54,291 bases of DNA. Origin: Amphimedon queenslandica (lineage: Eukaryota; Porifera; Demospongiae; Haplosclerida; Niphatidae). A program made the translations under genes and the position numbers. How positions within the stretch are numbered: position 1 is the stretch's first letter; every line of letters begins with the position of its first letter. Of the stretch, positions 26,882-39,317 are shown one piece after another. The notes under the pieces are model-generated. The model did not search any database. It had not been told where the DNA came from and was given only the letters and a program-made list of their open reading frames with translations. The DNA lies in NCBI RefSeq assembly GCF_000090795.2, contig NW_003546245.1:314382-368672 (forward strand), in the 5' to 3' direction.

Positions 26882-29273
26882 CTTTCAGTTAGCCCTTAGG
26901 ATAGGGATGGGTTATTTACCATTGGCTAAGTCAGTCATGGAGGCATTGGAGAAATGGACACTCTATATTGTAGAGTCTGACAAGATGGATACACTCCAAT
27001 GTCTGGTCAATGAAATACTCCCTCTCCTTGCTGACTACCTTAAAGCAACATCAGTTCAATTAAGTATGTGTATAGAATATATGTATGTACATGTACATGT
27101 ACATACATATATATGTAAAGTTTTAGTCATTTCTGCTTATAAATTGATTATATACAAATAGAAAAATATTTTTGTAAAAGTTTTAAAGGCTATATAATAA
27201 TAATAATAATAATAATAATTATTATTATTATTATTATTATAGAAGAGGAGGAAGATGGAGGTAGAGGAAAGCAATATGCAACAAAGCGTTATGCTAGAAT
27301 GAAAATGGTTGAAAAATGGAGCGAAGGATTACATCAAGTAAAATGACAGTCCTATTGCAACTCTATCATAAATTATCCTTTTATAATCCCAGGGTTCTCG
27401 TGATGATATTACATCAGTACGTAGACGCATACTCCTCCTATTGGGGTCCTTAGGGGGTGTGGTCAATGAGTCTTTGTCAAAAGTGCCAAGTCAGCATTCC
27501 TTGGTATCATGGGATAGTGATCGGAGGTTAGGGTTTGCTGTTCCTTTCTCTGACCTGAAACCTGAGATTTACCTTGGTAAATAAATTAATAAATAAACTT
27601 TCTTTTTAATTGTCATGGTTTATAGATCCATATCTACCTACTGTTTGTGAATTAGCTCTTTCATCTAGCGACAGACAAACTAAAGTATTTCGCTTTGTGC
27701 ATGTACTTCACCATCTCTCTTTCTCTCTCTCCCCCCCCCCTCTCTCTCTCTAGGTTGCTGCCTGTGAGTTTCTTCATGCTGCCATGCTGTTTGTTATTGG
27801 TAAGGGGACACAGCAATCCGTTCAAAAGAAAGTAACTGATACTTGATCCTTCCTCCGTTTATTTCTCTCTCTCTCAGAATCCAATGACCAAGTTGTATCA
27901 GAAGCTTATACCAGTAGCACTGCAGTTAGCCTGTGATGTTGACAGGGTAGATTAAATGTCTACCTTATTTTATTAATTCAATTGATTTGTTGTTAAGGTT
28001 GCTGAGCAGCTGTTTCGTCCACTTGTCTTTCAAATGATACATTGGTTCACTAGGAATACACAATATGAAAGCCCAGACACTGTTACACTGTTAGAGGCTA
28101 TACTGGTGAATATTGATAGGGAGAGAAAGCAGAGGGGAAGAAAGAGAGGGAGAAAGGGGAAATATAGTAGGGAAAGAGAGAAAAGAGGACAGGCACTTGT
28201 AGTTAAGTTAGTAATATTTCTCCTTCTCTTCTAATCACAGGAAGGCATTGAACATCCAACCAATGCATCTCTAAGAGACTTCAGTGCCCAATGTATTAAG
28301 GAATTCCTCGTTTGGTCAATCAAACAGACATCAAAGAAGGTTATAATTACCCTCTCGTCTTCCTAGATATTATTTATTATTAATTTGCTTGATTGTTTTT
28401 GTAGCAACAAGAGCGTAGTCCGATGAACACTAAGTCCTTATTAAAGAGGCTTTACAGTATGTCTGGTCACCCAAGCACAGCTAAGAGGCTAGGAGCAGCC
28501 CTTGCTTTTAACAGCATATATACAGTACTGAGGTACACTGTACTACAATAATGTGTACTGTATGTGGATTCATTATTGTATATTCCCCAGAAACATGTTT
28601 TGATGAATTTTGATCAATAATCCTCCAGTACTGTAGTACAGGGACTTTAGGCTGATTTTTAATGACTTTAAAAATTCGTAAAAAATCCAAACTTGATCGG
28701 AATGAGCTCAAACTTTCTATGCAACATAAGTACATGTATGTGTATCAGATAAAATTATAAAAATATAAAATTTTCTACTTTCATTTTTGCCAAAATTTTG
28801 CCGAAGTCACTGTACTATAGTACAGGGACTGTGGCCTGATTTTGGAGCAACTTTAAAAATTCATAAAAAATCGAAACTTGATTGGAATGAGCTCAAACTT
28901 TCTACACAACATAAGTACATGTATATGCATCAGAAAAATTTATAAAATGGAGAATTCTCTACTTTTCATTTTTGGCAAATTTTGGCCAAAATCTCTGTAC
29001 TATAGTACAGGAACTTTTGCTCAATTTTTGAGCAACTTTAAAAAATCCAGAAAACCCTGACTGTATATATTAAAAGCATAGAATACCATAAAATTTTATG
29101 CTACATGTACATGTACATACGTGTGACCTTGTTATATTTTATTAAAATTTAAACAGAGAGGAAGAGTCCCTTGTTGATGTGTTTATTATTGAGATGCTGG
29201 TTGTCATGGTGAACAGTTTGAAACTGGCCCATAAAGACGCTCAGTCAATTGGTAAATAAATTTTAACTATTAT

Positions 29274-29344
<71 letters not shown>

Positions 29345-32162
29345 ATTTGTAAAGGTACGGTGGATCAGTGTTCCCTATCTCTGGATCACATGTCTCGTAT
29401 TATTAAAGCCAAGTCCTCCACTTGTTTATCAAAGGCTAATAAAAACCGGAGGGTACCCAGGGGACTCAAATCTGCTGACCTCAGCATTCTTACCGCCTGG
29501 CTGTTGGCTCAATGTGGATCCATTGAAACTGAAGCAAGGAAGATGTGCCGGAAACTACTTGTGCAACTAGCCCCTCCTTCCTCTAGTGAGTATACTGGAA
29601 TATCAGGAAGTATCCTGATTTAGTGTCCTACTGGGCATGTTGTACATGTGCATGTACTTATATGTACATGTACATGAAGCCTTATGACTGCAGCATTTAA
29701 TGTACATGTATCATCATCGTAGATGTTGTGAACATAAGGATGTGGATTAGGAAAACTATCGAAAGTGAAGGTGGTAATTACTTTGTCACTAGGTACATCT
29801 ATAATAATAATAATAACAATAACAATAATGGTGACACATAAACATTTAATAGGTTTGAATCACATGGTCATAGTGGGATATTAAAGGCTCCAACACTAGC
29901 GCCTGCTCCTAATATAAATATTGCTATCAATTGGCTCCAGTCCCTACAAGCAGCTGTTGATAATTACAGGTGGCTTTTAAAAGAGCAATATGTGTCTCCC
30001 AGAGAAATATTCTCTTCAACTTCATCCTCCAATTTATTCAAGAGTATCGATCACTTCTTGAAGTGTATCGCTCTGGTTGGGATTGAGGGTGTTGTCAATT
30101 CTCCCGAGGTTGCTATGGCAACCAGTATCCATGAAAGAGGAGAGTACCAAAGGAACAAGTGGTGCACTATTGAGCTGTTGCTCACTTTCATTGAACTTCT
30201 ATTAACTAAACACACGAGTGAGACTGTTTCTTTTGAAGTGAGATGAAGATTCCTTCATATTATTATTATCCTTGTTATTGTATGTGTGTAGTATGTACCT
30301 GATTCACTGTGGTCTCAGGAGCTCTACACTATAGTAATGGACTCATTGTTTTATTCATCGTTAGTTAATACTGCACCTGATGATCCTTCTACTGCTAAGA
30401 GAATATCTGAAGCAGTAAGAATTAACACGTACACACACGTTGTTGTTGTTGTTGTTGTTGTTGTTATTATTATTATTATTATTATATAGGCTGTGTCTTG
30501 TTTGACTGCAATGTGCACTAGTCTACCAATTGATGTAAAGCAAAACCTCATTGCATACATTGCATCTAATATTAATACTGGACAGTAAGTTAAGCTAAAA
30601 TGCAAATAATAATAACAATAATTACTACATGTTGACTCAATAATCCTTTCCCTGTAGGACCAATAATGTAATTAATCGCTTACCTGTATCATATAATGAG
30701 AGTACAACATCAAGTGGCATATTACTGTTTAACAGACTAGTCCAGGGACACATTTACTTAGCAGAGTCCAATAAGTGCTTAAGTGATGTACTAAAGTCAA
30801 TGGGCATCAGTGAAGAAGAGTCCTTAGCAATGAGATTATATACTAATGCTTTGACTATCATTAGAGGAATCTCCTCTTCTCCTGGTGATGGTACTCCTGG
30901 TTATTATATGCCTCCATTGCACAAGCTGACTGGAGAGTTGCTCTTGAAGTTAGGATTGGAGCTTAGTGATAGTGTTAGTCACAAATAGTATAAAAGGTTT
31001 GTCAGTTTTTATCTTCATGTGTACATGTAGGTTGAGCCATTTCTCCTTCTGGTTCTTTCTCCTGCTCAAAGTGGTGCCGGTCTGTTTAAATTGTTTATCT
31101 TTGTTTATTTTTTGTTTGTTTGTTGTTAGGCGCTAGTTTTGCTGCTCAGGATGGCCTGCTGCTATACATTACATATTCAGGATTAATTAATAATAAATTA
31201 TTATTGCACATAAAAATGGCAATTGACGTCTTATTGAAAAATGCTAAGACACACCCACAACAAGTAACCAATCTATATTATTAGTAGTAATCTTTTAAAT
31301 ATTTTATACAGGTGTCTGTGATTCTTAATTTGCTGTTGGAGTATGTTCAGAAAGATTTTAAGATTAATAATAATAATAATAACAAAGAGACTGTAGAGAC
31401 ATTGTGTACTGAGCTAATCTCTCACTGGCAAGACTTGAGTCTTTGGTGGGAAGATGGCTCCAAGGATTTGAAATCAGCAGCTGTAACCTTGTTACAAAAG
31501 ATAATAGCATTGAAGCCAAAAGTACATTGTATGTGCTAAAATGATAATTGAATTAGACGTATTTTAGCTGCTGTTAAAGAGTGCTGATGTTAGCAAACCA
31601 TTAGTTGACATGTACACTGCCATGATTGGGGACGAGAAACTAGAATTGAATTTTAAAGTACTTGATCTATACCTTTTTATTATTTCTTTTATTTTTATAA
31701 TCTTCTCTTACACCTGCTCCCTACTCTCTCAGGCTGTCATGATCGACCTTCTTCCTTCATTCTTATTATTATCATCTCCTGAGCATCAGTCCCAGCTAAA
31801 GTGAGATATACCAACTCTGCTATTAATTATGATTACTGATTACAGGGGCAGTCTCAATCGTCTTGTGTCCCTCCAGTTTCCTCTAACTTCATCAGAACTA
31901 CCAGCTGGAGGCCCACTGCTTAATGAGTATACTAACATTATTGAAAAGGTGAAGAATTGCAGCTGCCGTGTATTTATAGCTATTATTATTTTATTATTTT
32001 TAAAAATTATATTTTGTAGTTGTGTAATTCCTTGGTAGCAAGCGGTAGCCTTGTTCTTTTAGAGTTAATTATTAACATTATGTGTCGAGAAGTCAGACAT
32101 GTTTGCGAAGAGAAGATACAAACCAGTCTTCACCAATTCATATCAAAGTAAAAATAATTATG

Positions 32163-32193
<31 letters not shown>

Positions 32194-33807
32194 TATTACT
32201 TGCTTTAGATTGTCTGAAGATGGAGTGGATGCTCTCAAGTTTGTTTACGAAATGTTTAAAAATGATAAAGATTTTCCTGTCGCTGCTGTAAAGGGTATCG
32301 GAGAGAGACTCTGTGTCCCATTATTCACGGAGTGTTCATCGGCTGTTCTATTGGAGTTCTTTGTACTGAAGATAAGTGATGTCATGTGCATAATGGAGGC
32401 AAAACTAGCAAGAGTAAGTATCTATTCTTTCCTGTGTTATTGTCCCTTTTTCAGGTGACAGATCCTAAGTTAGAGTGTCAGTTGGTACACAAGTCGTGTT
32501 GTTTCCAGTTTATTGAGATACTCTATACTCGTCTTCCATCGTCCCTGATAAGCAGCATGGAGAGCACTGTTAACACTGCTTACTGTAATGGCAGCCCTCA
32601 GACTGGTAAAGAACTCACTCAAGCCATTACTAAGTAAGCAGCTGGGAACATTGAAAAATACCCAAGGCTATAGCCCATGGTTTTTTCAAAAAATGGCTCC
32701 GAAATCACTCCAAATTTTTATTACATTTTCTGATACATATCGATGTCCTTATGCTATCTAGCAAGTTTGAGCTGATTCCGACAATTTTTTTTTGAGTTAT
32801 GGGCATTTTTTAAAAACTCCAAATTTCAGAAAAATACCCTGTACTATAGCCCATGGTTTTTTTCAAAAAATGGCTAAAAAATCACCCCAAATTTTTATTA
32901 CATTTTCTGATACATATCAATGTCCTTATGCTATTTAGCAGGTTTGAGCTGTTTCCGACGAATATTTTTTGAGTTATGGTCATTTTTTTAAACTCCAAAT
33001 TTCGGAAAAATACCCTGTACTATAGCCCATGGTTTTTTCCAAAAAATGGCTAAAAAATTACTCCAAATTTTTATTACATTTTCTAATACATATTGATGTT
33101 TTTATGCTCTGTAGCAAGTTTGAGCTGATTCCGACAAATATTTTTTGAGTTATGGTCATTTTTAAAAACTCCAAATTTTGGAAAAATACCCTGTACTATA
33201 TATAGCCCATGGTTTTTTCCAAAAAATGGCTAAAAAATCACCCCAAATTTTTATTACATTTTCTGATACATATCGATGTCCTTATGCTATTTAGCAAGTT
33301 TGAGCTGTTTCCGACAAATATTTTTTGAGTTATGATCATTTTTTTAAAACTCCAAATTTCGGAAAAATACGCTGTACTATAGTCCATGGTTTTTTCCAAA
33401 AAATGGCTAAAAAATCACCCCAAATTTTTATTACATTTTCTGATACACATTGATGTCCTTATGCTACGTAGAAAGTTTGAGTCGATTCCGACAAATATTT
33501 TTTGAGTAATGACCATTTTAAAAAACATGCTGACTGATTCACTCCTTCTGTAGGTGTTGTCATGGCGCTAAGTCAGAGGATCTCCATGGTGATAGGACCC
33601 ACTATGAAACCAGGAGACAGTACCACTGCCATGCATACAACACTTTAATGTCCGTTATATCCTGCACACAGAGCAAGCCACAGTTCTTTGTTGGGTTCCT
33701 TTTCAAAGAAGACGTTGTCAAAGGACAGCTGCTATGGGATAACATCATTGATTGTGAAAAGAAATATGAGTTTCAAGTTGATTTTGAAGTTCGTGGCCAT
33801 CATTTAT

Positions 33808-33848
<41 letters not shown>

Positions 33849-36800
33849 TGATAATATTATTATTATTATTATTATTATTATTAGGCTCCTCTTAAGAGAA
33901 GAAAGCAAATCACATCCATCAGAGACGATTTAAAACAATCCACTGCAGCTGGTAATTCAAGTGGTAGCCCATCATCCTCTCCTAGCACTCGTCCACGATA
34001 TATTTCATCTCAGTATTTGTCCGACTCTAGTTTGAGTACTGACGTATCTCAGTATGACTTCACATTACCTCATCATCACCAGTACGGGTCTGTAGGCGGA
34101 GGAGCATCTACCGAGAGTAGTAGTATTGATGAAGATTCAGGAAATGTAAGTTTTCACTATAGCAGCAAAGAGAAACATGTAAATAATGTTAGTACTTTGT
34201 ATAGTCATGGATAAACTACATCTCTTTTATATCAAGAAATGGGTTGTAGTATCTTTTACTTTGGCTAAATTGCCTACACATTTGCAATTTCTGTAAATGA
34301 TATAAATGTACTATGCTTCATTAACATTACTATTCATAAAAGCTACTGGGAGTGTCATACTAATTCACTAAATGAACTTTGACACTAGACTCAATAGTTT
34401 TAAAACCTCAGCCTAAAGAACCAGCACCCTATAAAAATAGTCTGGTTTTCATAATTTCCCAATGCCCATCCATCATTATTGCTGCTCATTCAGAGGAGTC
34501 TTAAGGTCAAGTAGGAAGTCCTGCCTACATTTATTCACCATGACCTACCAATGGAAATAAAAGTAGCTATAAATACCAAGAGAAAAGAAACTCCAAGCAC
34601 CATATAGCCATCAAGTCCAAAAATGGGTATTCTCGCTTTATCTCTCTTGATAGTTACTTTGATCCTCTTTGGCAGCCAAAGCATCAGTGCAGGTAATATA
34701 TCATTTGCTAACTTTAGCTGAAGCTTTACATTTCCTTTCTACAGTGACATACACTCGATGGGGTCAGACCTCATGTCCTACAGATAGCACTGGTGCTACA
34801 CTTGTGTACGAAGGCATGATGGCTGGTAGCAAGCACTCTGAATCCGGTGGTGGAGCACAATATATCTGCCTACCAAAAGAACCGGAGTACTGGTCGGTTG
34901 GAGTTGGTACTCCTCGTACTGAATCATTCCTTTATGGGGCAGAGTATCAACTACGTCTTTATCCTTCTCAGGTTGAATACACAGCACCTTGTGCAGTGTG
35001 CCTTATTAACTCCAATAAGTCATCAGTAATAATGATACCAGCAAAAGTAACATGTCCTCGATCATGGACACTAGAATACAATGGCTACCTCATTGCTGAG
35101 TATTATGCTCATCCTAACAATGTTTTATACGAGTGTCTAGATATTAACGTAGAGACAGTACCTGGAACATCTCGACTGGATCCAGAAGCATCTATCCATC
35201 ACGTGACATCCACCTGTCATGGCCTTCCCTGCCCTCCGTATCGCACAACAAAAGAGCTGGCTTGTGCCGTCTGCTCAAAATGAAACTATTTTGCATATAC
35301 ATATACATACATGTAGAGACTTTGATTAGTTTTTTAATTGATTTGTGATGATTTTTTGAAATAATGATACTAATAAAATGTTAATAAACAATAAAATGAT
35401 GGTAATAAATAAACTTTTGAGCATAAAAAGCTTTTGCAGTTATTTATATTGATGGTGGATCTGGCTACATACATAACACCAGTACTTGCCTAACTTTCAA
35501 AAATTGGTTTTGTGCTGATACTAAAATAGTTTAGATTGCATGTCACAAGAATACCTTGTTATCATTTCTAACATTCATAGCACTGGCCACATAACATTGC
35601 TTTATTGCTCTTTGGTAGTATATTGCATGTCTATTATAATAATATTTTCATTTTACTATTTTATTAGTCTCAGGAGGCCTCATCATACGTTGTATCTGAG
35701 GAGCAGTTGGAAGAAGATGATTTGAATATTCACGAGTGCATGACTCCGCTAATGAAGCTACTGGATCACATGATCATCAACAAGATAACGCCGGCTCCGT
35801 CAGGAGATAGTCCTGAAATGCCTCCTTGGATGACGCCTTTGCATAAAAGAATGACTGATAGTAGAACTGGCAGAAACATTAAATTGTTTATAGTCAGATT
35901 AATCACCAACAGACCAAAGGTTAAGAATTTGTTGTTGTTGTTGTTGTTGATATTATTATTTTTAAAATTCTAGATATTCCAGCCATATGCTAAACACTGG
36001 TTACCAGTCCTTACACAGTTTATACTCAGCGGAGACAGCACTGCCGGAATGGGAGGAGCAGTGGGAGGAGGAGAAAATGGACTTGATTATTTTACAGTAG
36101 ATGCAATTGCTACAATGCTCTCTTGGTCTAGCACAGCTATTATTGAAGTATAATAGCACACCTTTACTAATTATTTATTTATGTTTTTTTTTTTTATTCT
36201 TTTATTCATTTTTAGGATAGATTTCTTGGTAGTCAACTTTTAGAGTACATCATGTTGAGGTCCAATCATAAGAATAGATCCATCCTACGCAACAATCTTG
36301 AAATAGTTAGGACTATGGTTGAGCTGTGGAAGGATAAAATTGATATTCCTACCAGGTGAGAGGGGAGAGAGAAAGAGAGTGTGGACAAATTTAAAATACA
36401 ATTGTATTATTATTATTTTTATTTTTATTTAGAGTGTTGTATGATCAGTTCAGTAACTCAGACAAGTCCACTGTATCTAATCTAAGTGGTATACAGCTGG
36501 TCGGTATTGCTGTTGCCAACGAGTTGAATCCTTACGATACAAACACTGCTGGATCACTGGATCAAGGACTGTAAGTCACTGATATTGATACTGATACTGA
36601 TATTGATACTGATATTGATATTTTACTTGTAGGTATTACAAGATATTTGTCAATAATTTGACTTTTAAGTATAAGCTAATTTATGCAGCAGCTGCTGAAG
36701 TATTAGGAATGATAATGAAGAGAATGGCAGAATCTTATGATGTAAAGCACAACCTCTTCTTTCTCTTCTTAATATTCCTTTCCTCTCTCTCTCTCTCTTA

Positions 36801-39285
36801 GCCATTTCTTGACAGGCTTGAAGAAATGGTCGGTGAGCAATTATTCAAATTATCTCAGCCTTTGGAGAAATCAGAGGACAAATTTATTACCTGTCTCCAC
36901 AAAATTACTCTTTGTTACAACAAAATCGTCCCAAGGTACTGATGAACAGAATGCTTCATGTACAATTATAATGTGTACTGGATATATCTTCAGTAGTTTA
37001 ATTATTTGAATTTCTTGTTGTTAGATTTGTCGAAAAACTCTTGTTCCTCCTGCCGTCACTTCAGGGAGTGTTTCGTAGCTCTTGTCTTGAGATATTGGAT
37101 ACCCAGGCTGATGTGCAGCCTCAGTTTTACCTCAAGCTAAAGGACAAAGGATTTCATACCATGATCTCGCATAGGTGAGATGAATCAGCATCTTACCTAC
37201 AATTGAGTATTGTTGTACTATTATGAGTATTAGTATGATTGGTTATATTATTATTTATTATTATTATCACTACTTCTCCTTTTTTCTTTCCTTTATGTGT
37301 ATCTTCCTTTCCCTAGGGATGAAGCTACCCAAACAGCTAGTCTAAGTATAGTACAGAAACTCCTTGTTCAGTTAACTAATGATCAGTTGTCAGAGATAGT
37401 ACCAATCCTCATTGCTTCGTTCAGTAAACATGGCAGTATACAATGCAGGATTGTATTGTATAACATTTTAATGAGAGTTTATAATAAGCTATGGTCAGTG
37501 GGCATGTACATATATACTTTAATCTTACTCTCTTTCTGTTCCTCTATAGTACTGATGATCAGTCTGAATCTGATGATTCTGTGAAGATGATTCGATCTAT
37601 ATCAAGAGATCAGCTCCTTCTTGGATTAGGGGATGAATCAAATGAAGTCAAGTAAACATCTTGATTATCATTAGTATACTGTTGTTGTTATTGTTATTAT
37701 TGTTATTTATTGTTGTTATTGTTGTTTTAGGCTAAAGATGTACGAGTATTGGAATCAAGAGAGTAACTTGTCTTCGAATACGCTGGACAGGTTAACCCAG
37801 CTGCTGGTCACCCTGTATTCTAAAAAGACAGAGACTCAGTTTCTCTATCATGCAACTAACCTCTTGCTTGAGTTAACTTCAAGGAGCCCTGACTATAACA
37901 GAGTTTTGTTTGATACTCCTCTCTCGGAGTGTAGATTTGAGGTAAGAAATGTACTTATGCATCATTCTGAAGTTTGTTTTATGATCAACATTTTTGGTCC
38001 TCCTAATGTGTACAATGTCGTTTAGGATTATAAGGAAATTGATCTCTCCTGGCAGCAGAGACACTTGCAGATGACTCCATTGTTTGCCGCCACCCAATTA
38101 TCTCAGACCCAGTCTGATACTGGGAGCATAGGAACGGGAATGCTTCGTGCTACCGTCCAACAGTCGCTGGCTTTTACCCCAACACAAGGACAAGGTTATC
38201 ATAATGGTGACAATATATGATGTGTTATGAATATTTCTAATTAGAGAGCAGCTACAATTGGATGACTCCATCAGCTCAATCGGTTGATTATTCAGTGCCT
38301 TCATTTACCGTCGGAGCCACGCCTACCTCAGACTCCTCCCTATTATTTACTCGTCCGACGATGAGACCTCCACTTAAAAACCCTCTGAGAATATCAGCAG
38401 AGAGGTTAGGTAAAGTTGGGGAGAGCGAGGGAGGGGAGACTAAGGAGGAAAAGAGAAAGCAAGTATTGCAACTTAAGAAACGAGCTCTTAAAGACAAAGA
38501 AATGGTTAGCTCGTTCTTTGCTATGAATGAAGCAAGGAAGAAAATGAGAAGAGAAGTAAGTGTATATATAGTTCTAACTCTCTCTACTCTTCTTTGCTTC
38601 AGGAGCTTAAAAAGCAAAGGAGAGCTGCCAGACAAAGCTATGTTGTGATGTACAGAAAGTATAGGATGGGAGAACTACCTGATATTCAAATAAAACACTC
38701 AGAATTGATCAGACCTCTCCAGGCATTGGCTCAAGTTAGTGCATATATTTTTATTCATTATTAATCTTCCTCCATTAGAATGACAGTGGATTAGCAAGAC
38801 TATTATTTTGCTCACTGTTTAATTCGATATTCTCACAATTGGATCACTTACTAACTGAAGAAGATGCAGCTGCCACTAAAGGAGTAATAGAGGGAAACAT
38901 TAACACGATACTTGACTGCTCTACTCAATACTATCCTCCATTCATTGGGAGTCTACAGGTAATACACAATCACCAACTCAAAATTAAAAGAAAGTTGTTG
39001 GAATTAGTTGAAACTTAACTGCACATGGCATGAAAGCATCAATCCATGTACAACTTTATTTAAAGCCCATTTTGAATTAATAGATCACATGCTTTTTTAA
39101 AAATTGGCAAATCTTACATGAATATTAAATGTGATATTATGTATCTGTAGGATATTTGTTATTATGAAAATAGTTTGAAGATAAAGCCTCCTAGCATTAC
39201 CACATCAAGTCTTGCAAGCAAACAAGAATTCACTGGTAAAATGAATTATTTTAAAAGTTTACATGTTCTTGCACTCTCTCTCTCC

Positions 39286-39317
<32 letters not shown>

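Noticed and set aside
35206-35213. TCACGTGA as a regulatory box
   Set aside because: It lies inside coding sequence of the nested spongin-like gene, so its presence may just reflect His-Val-Thr codons.
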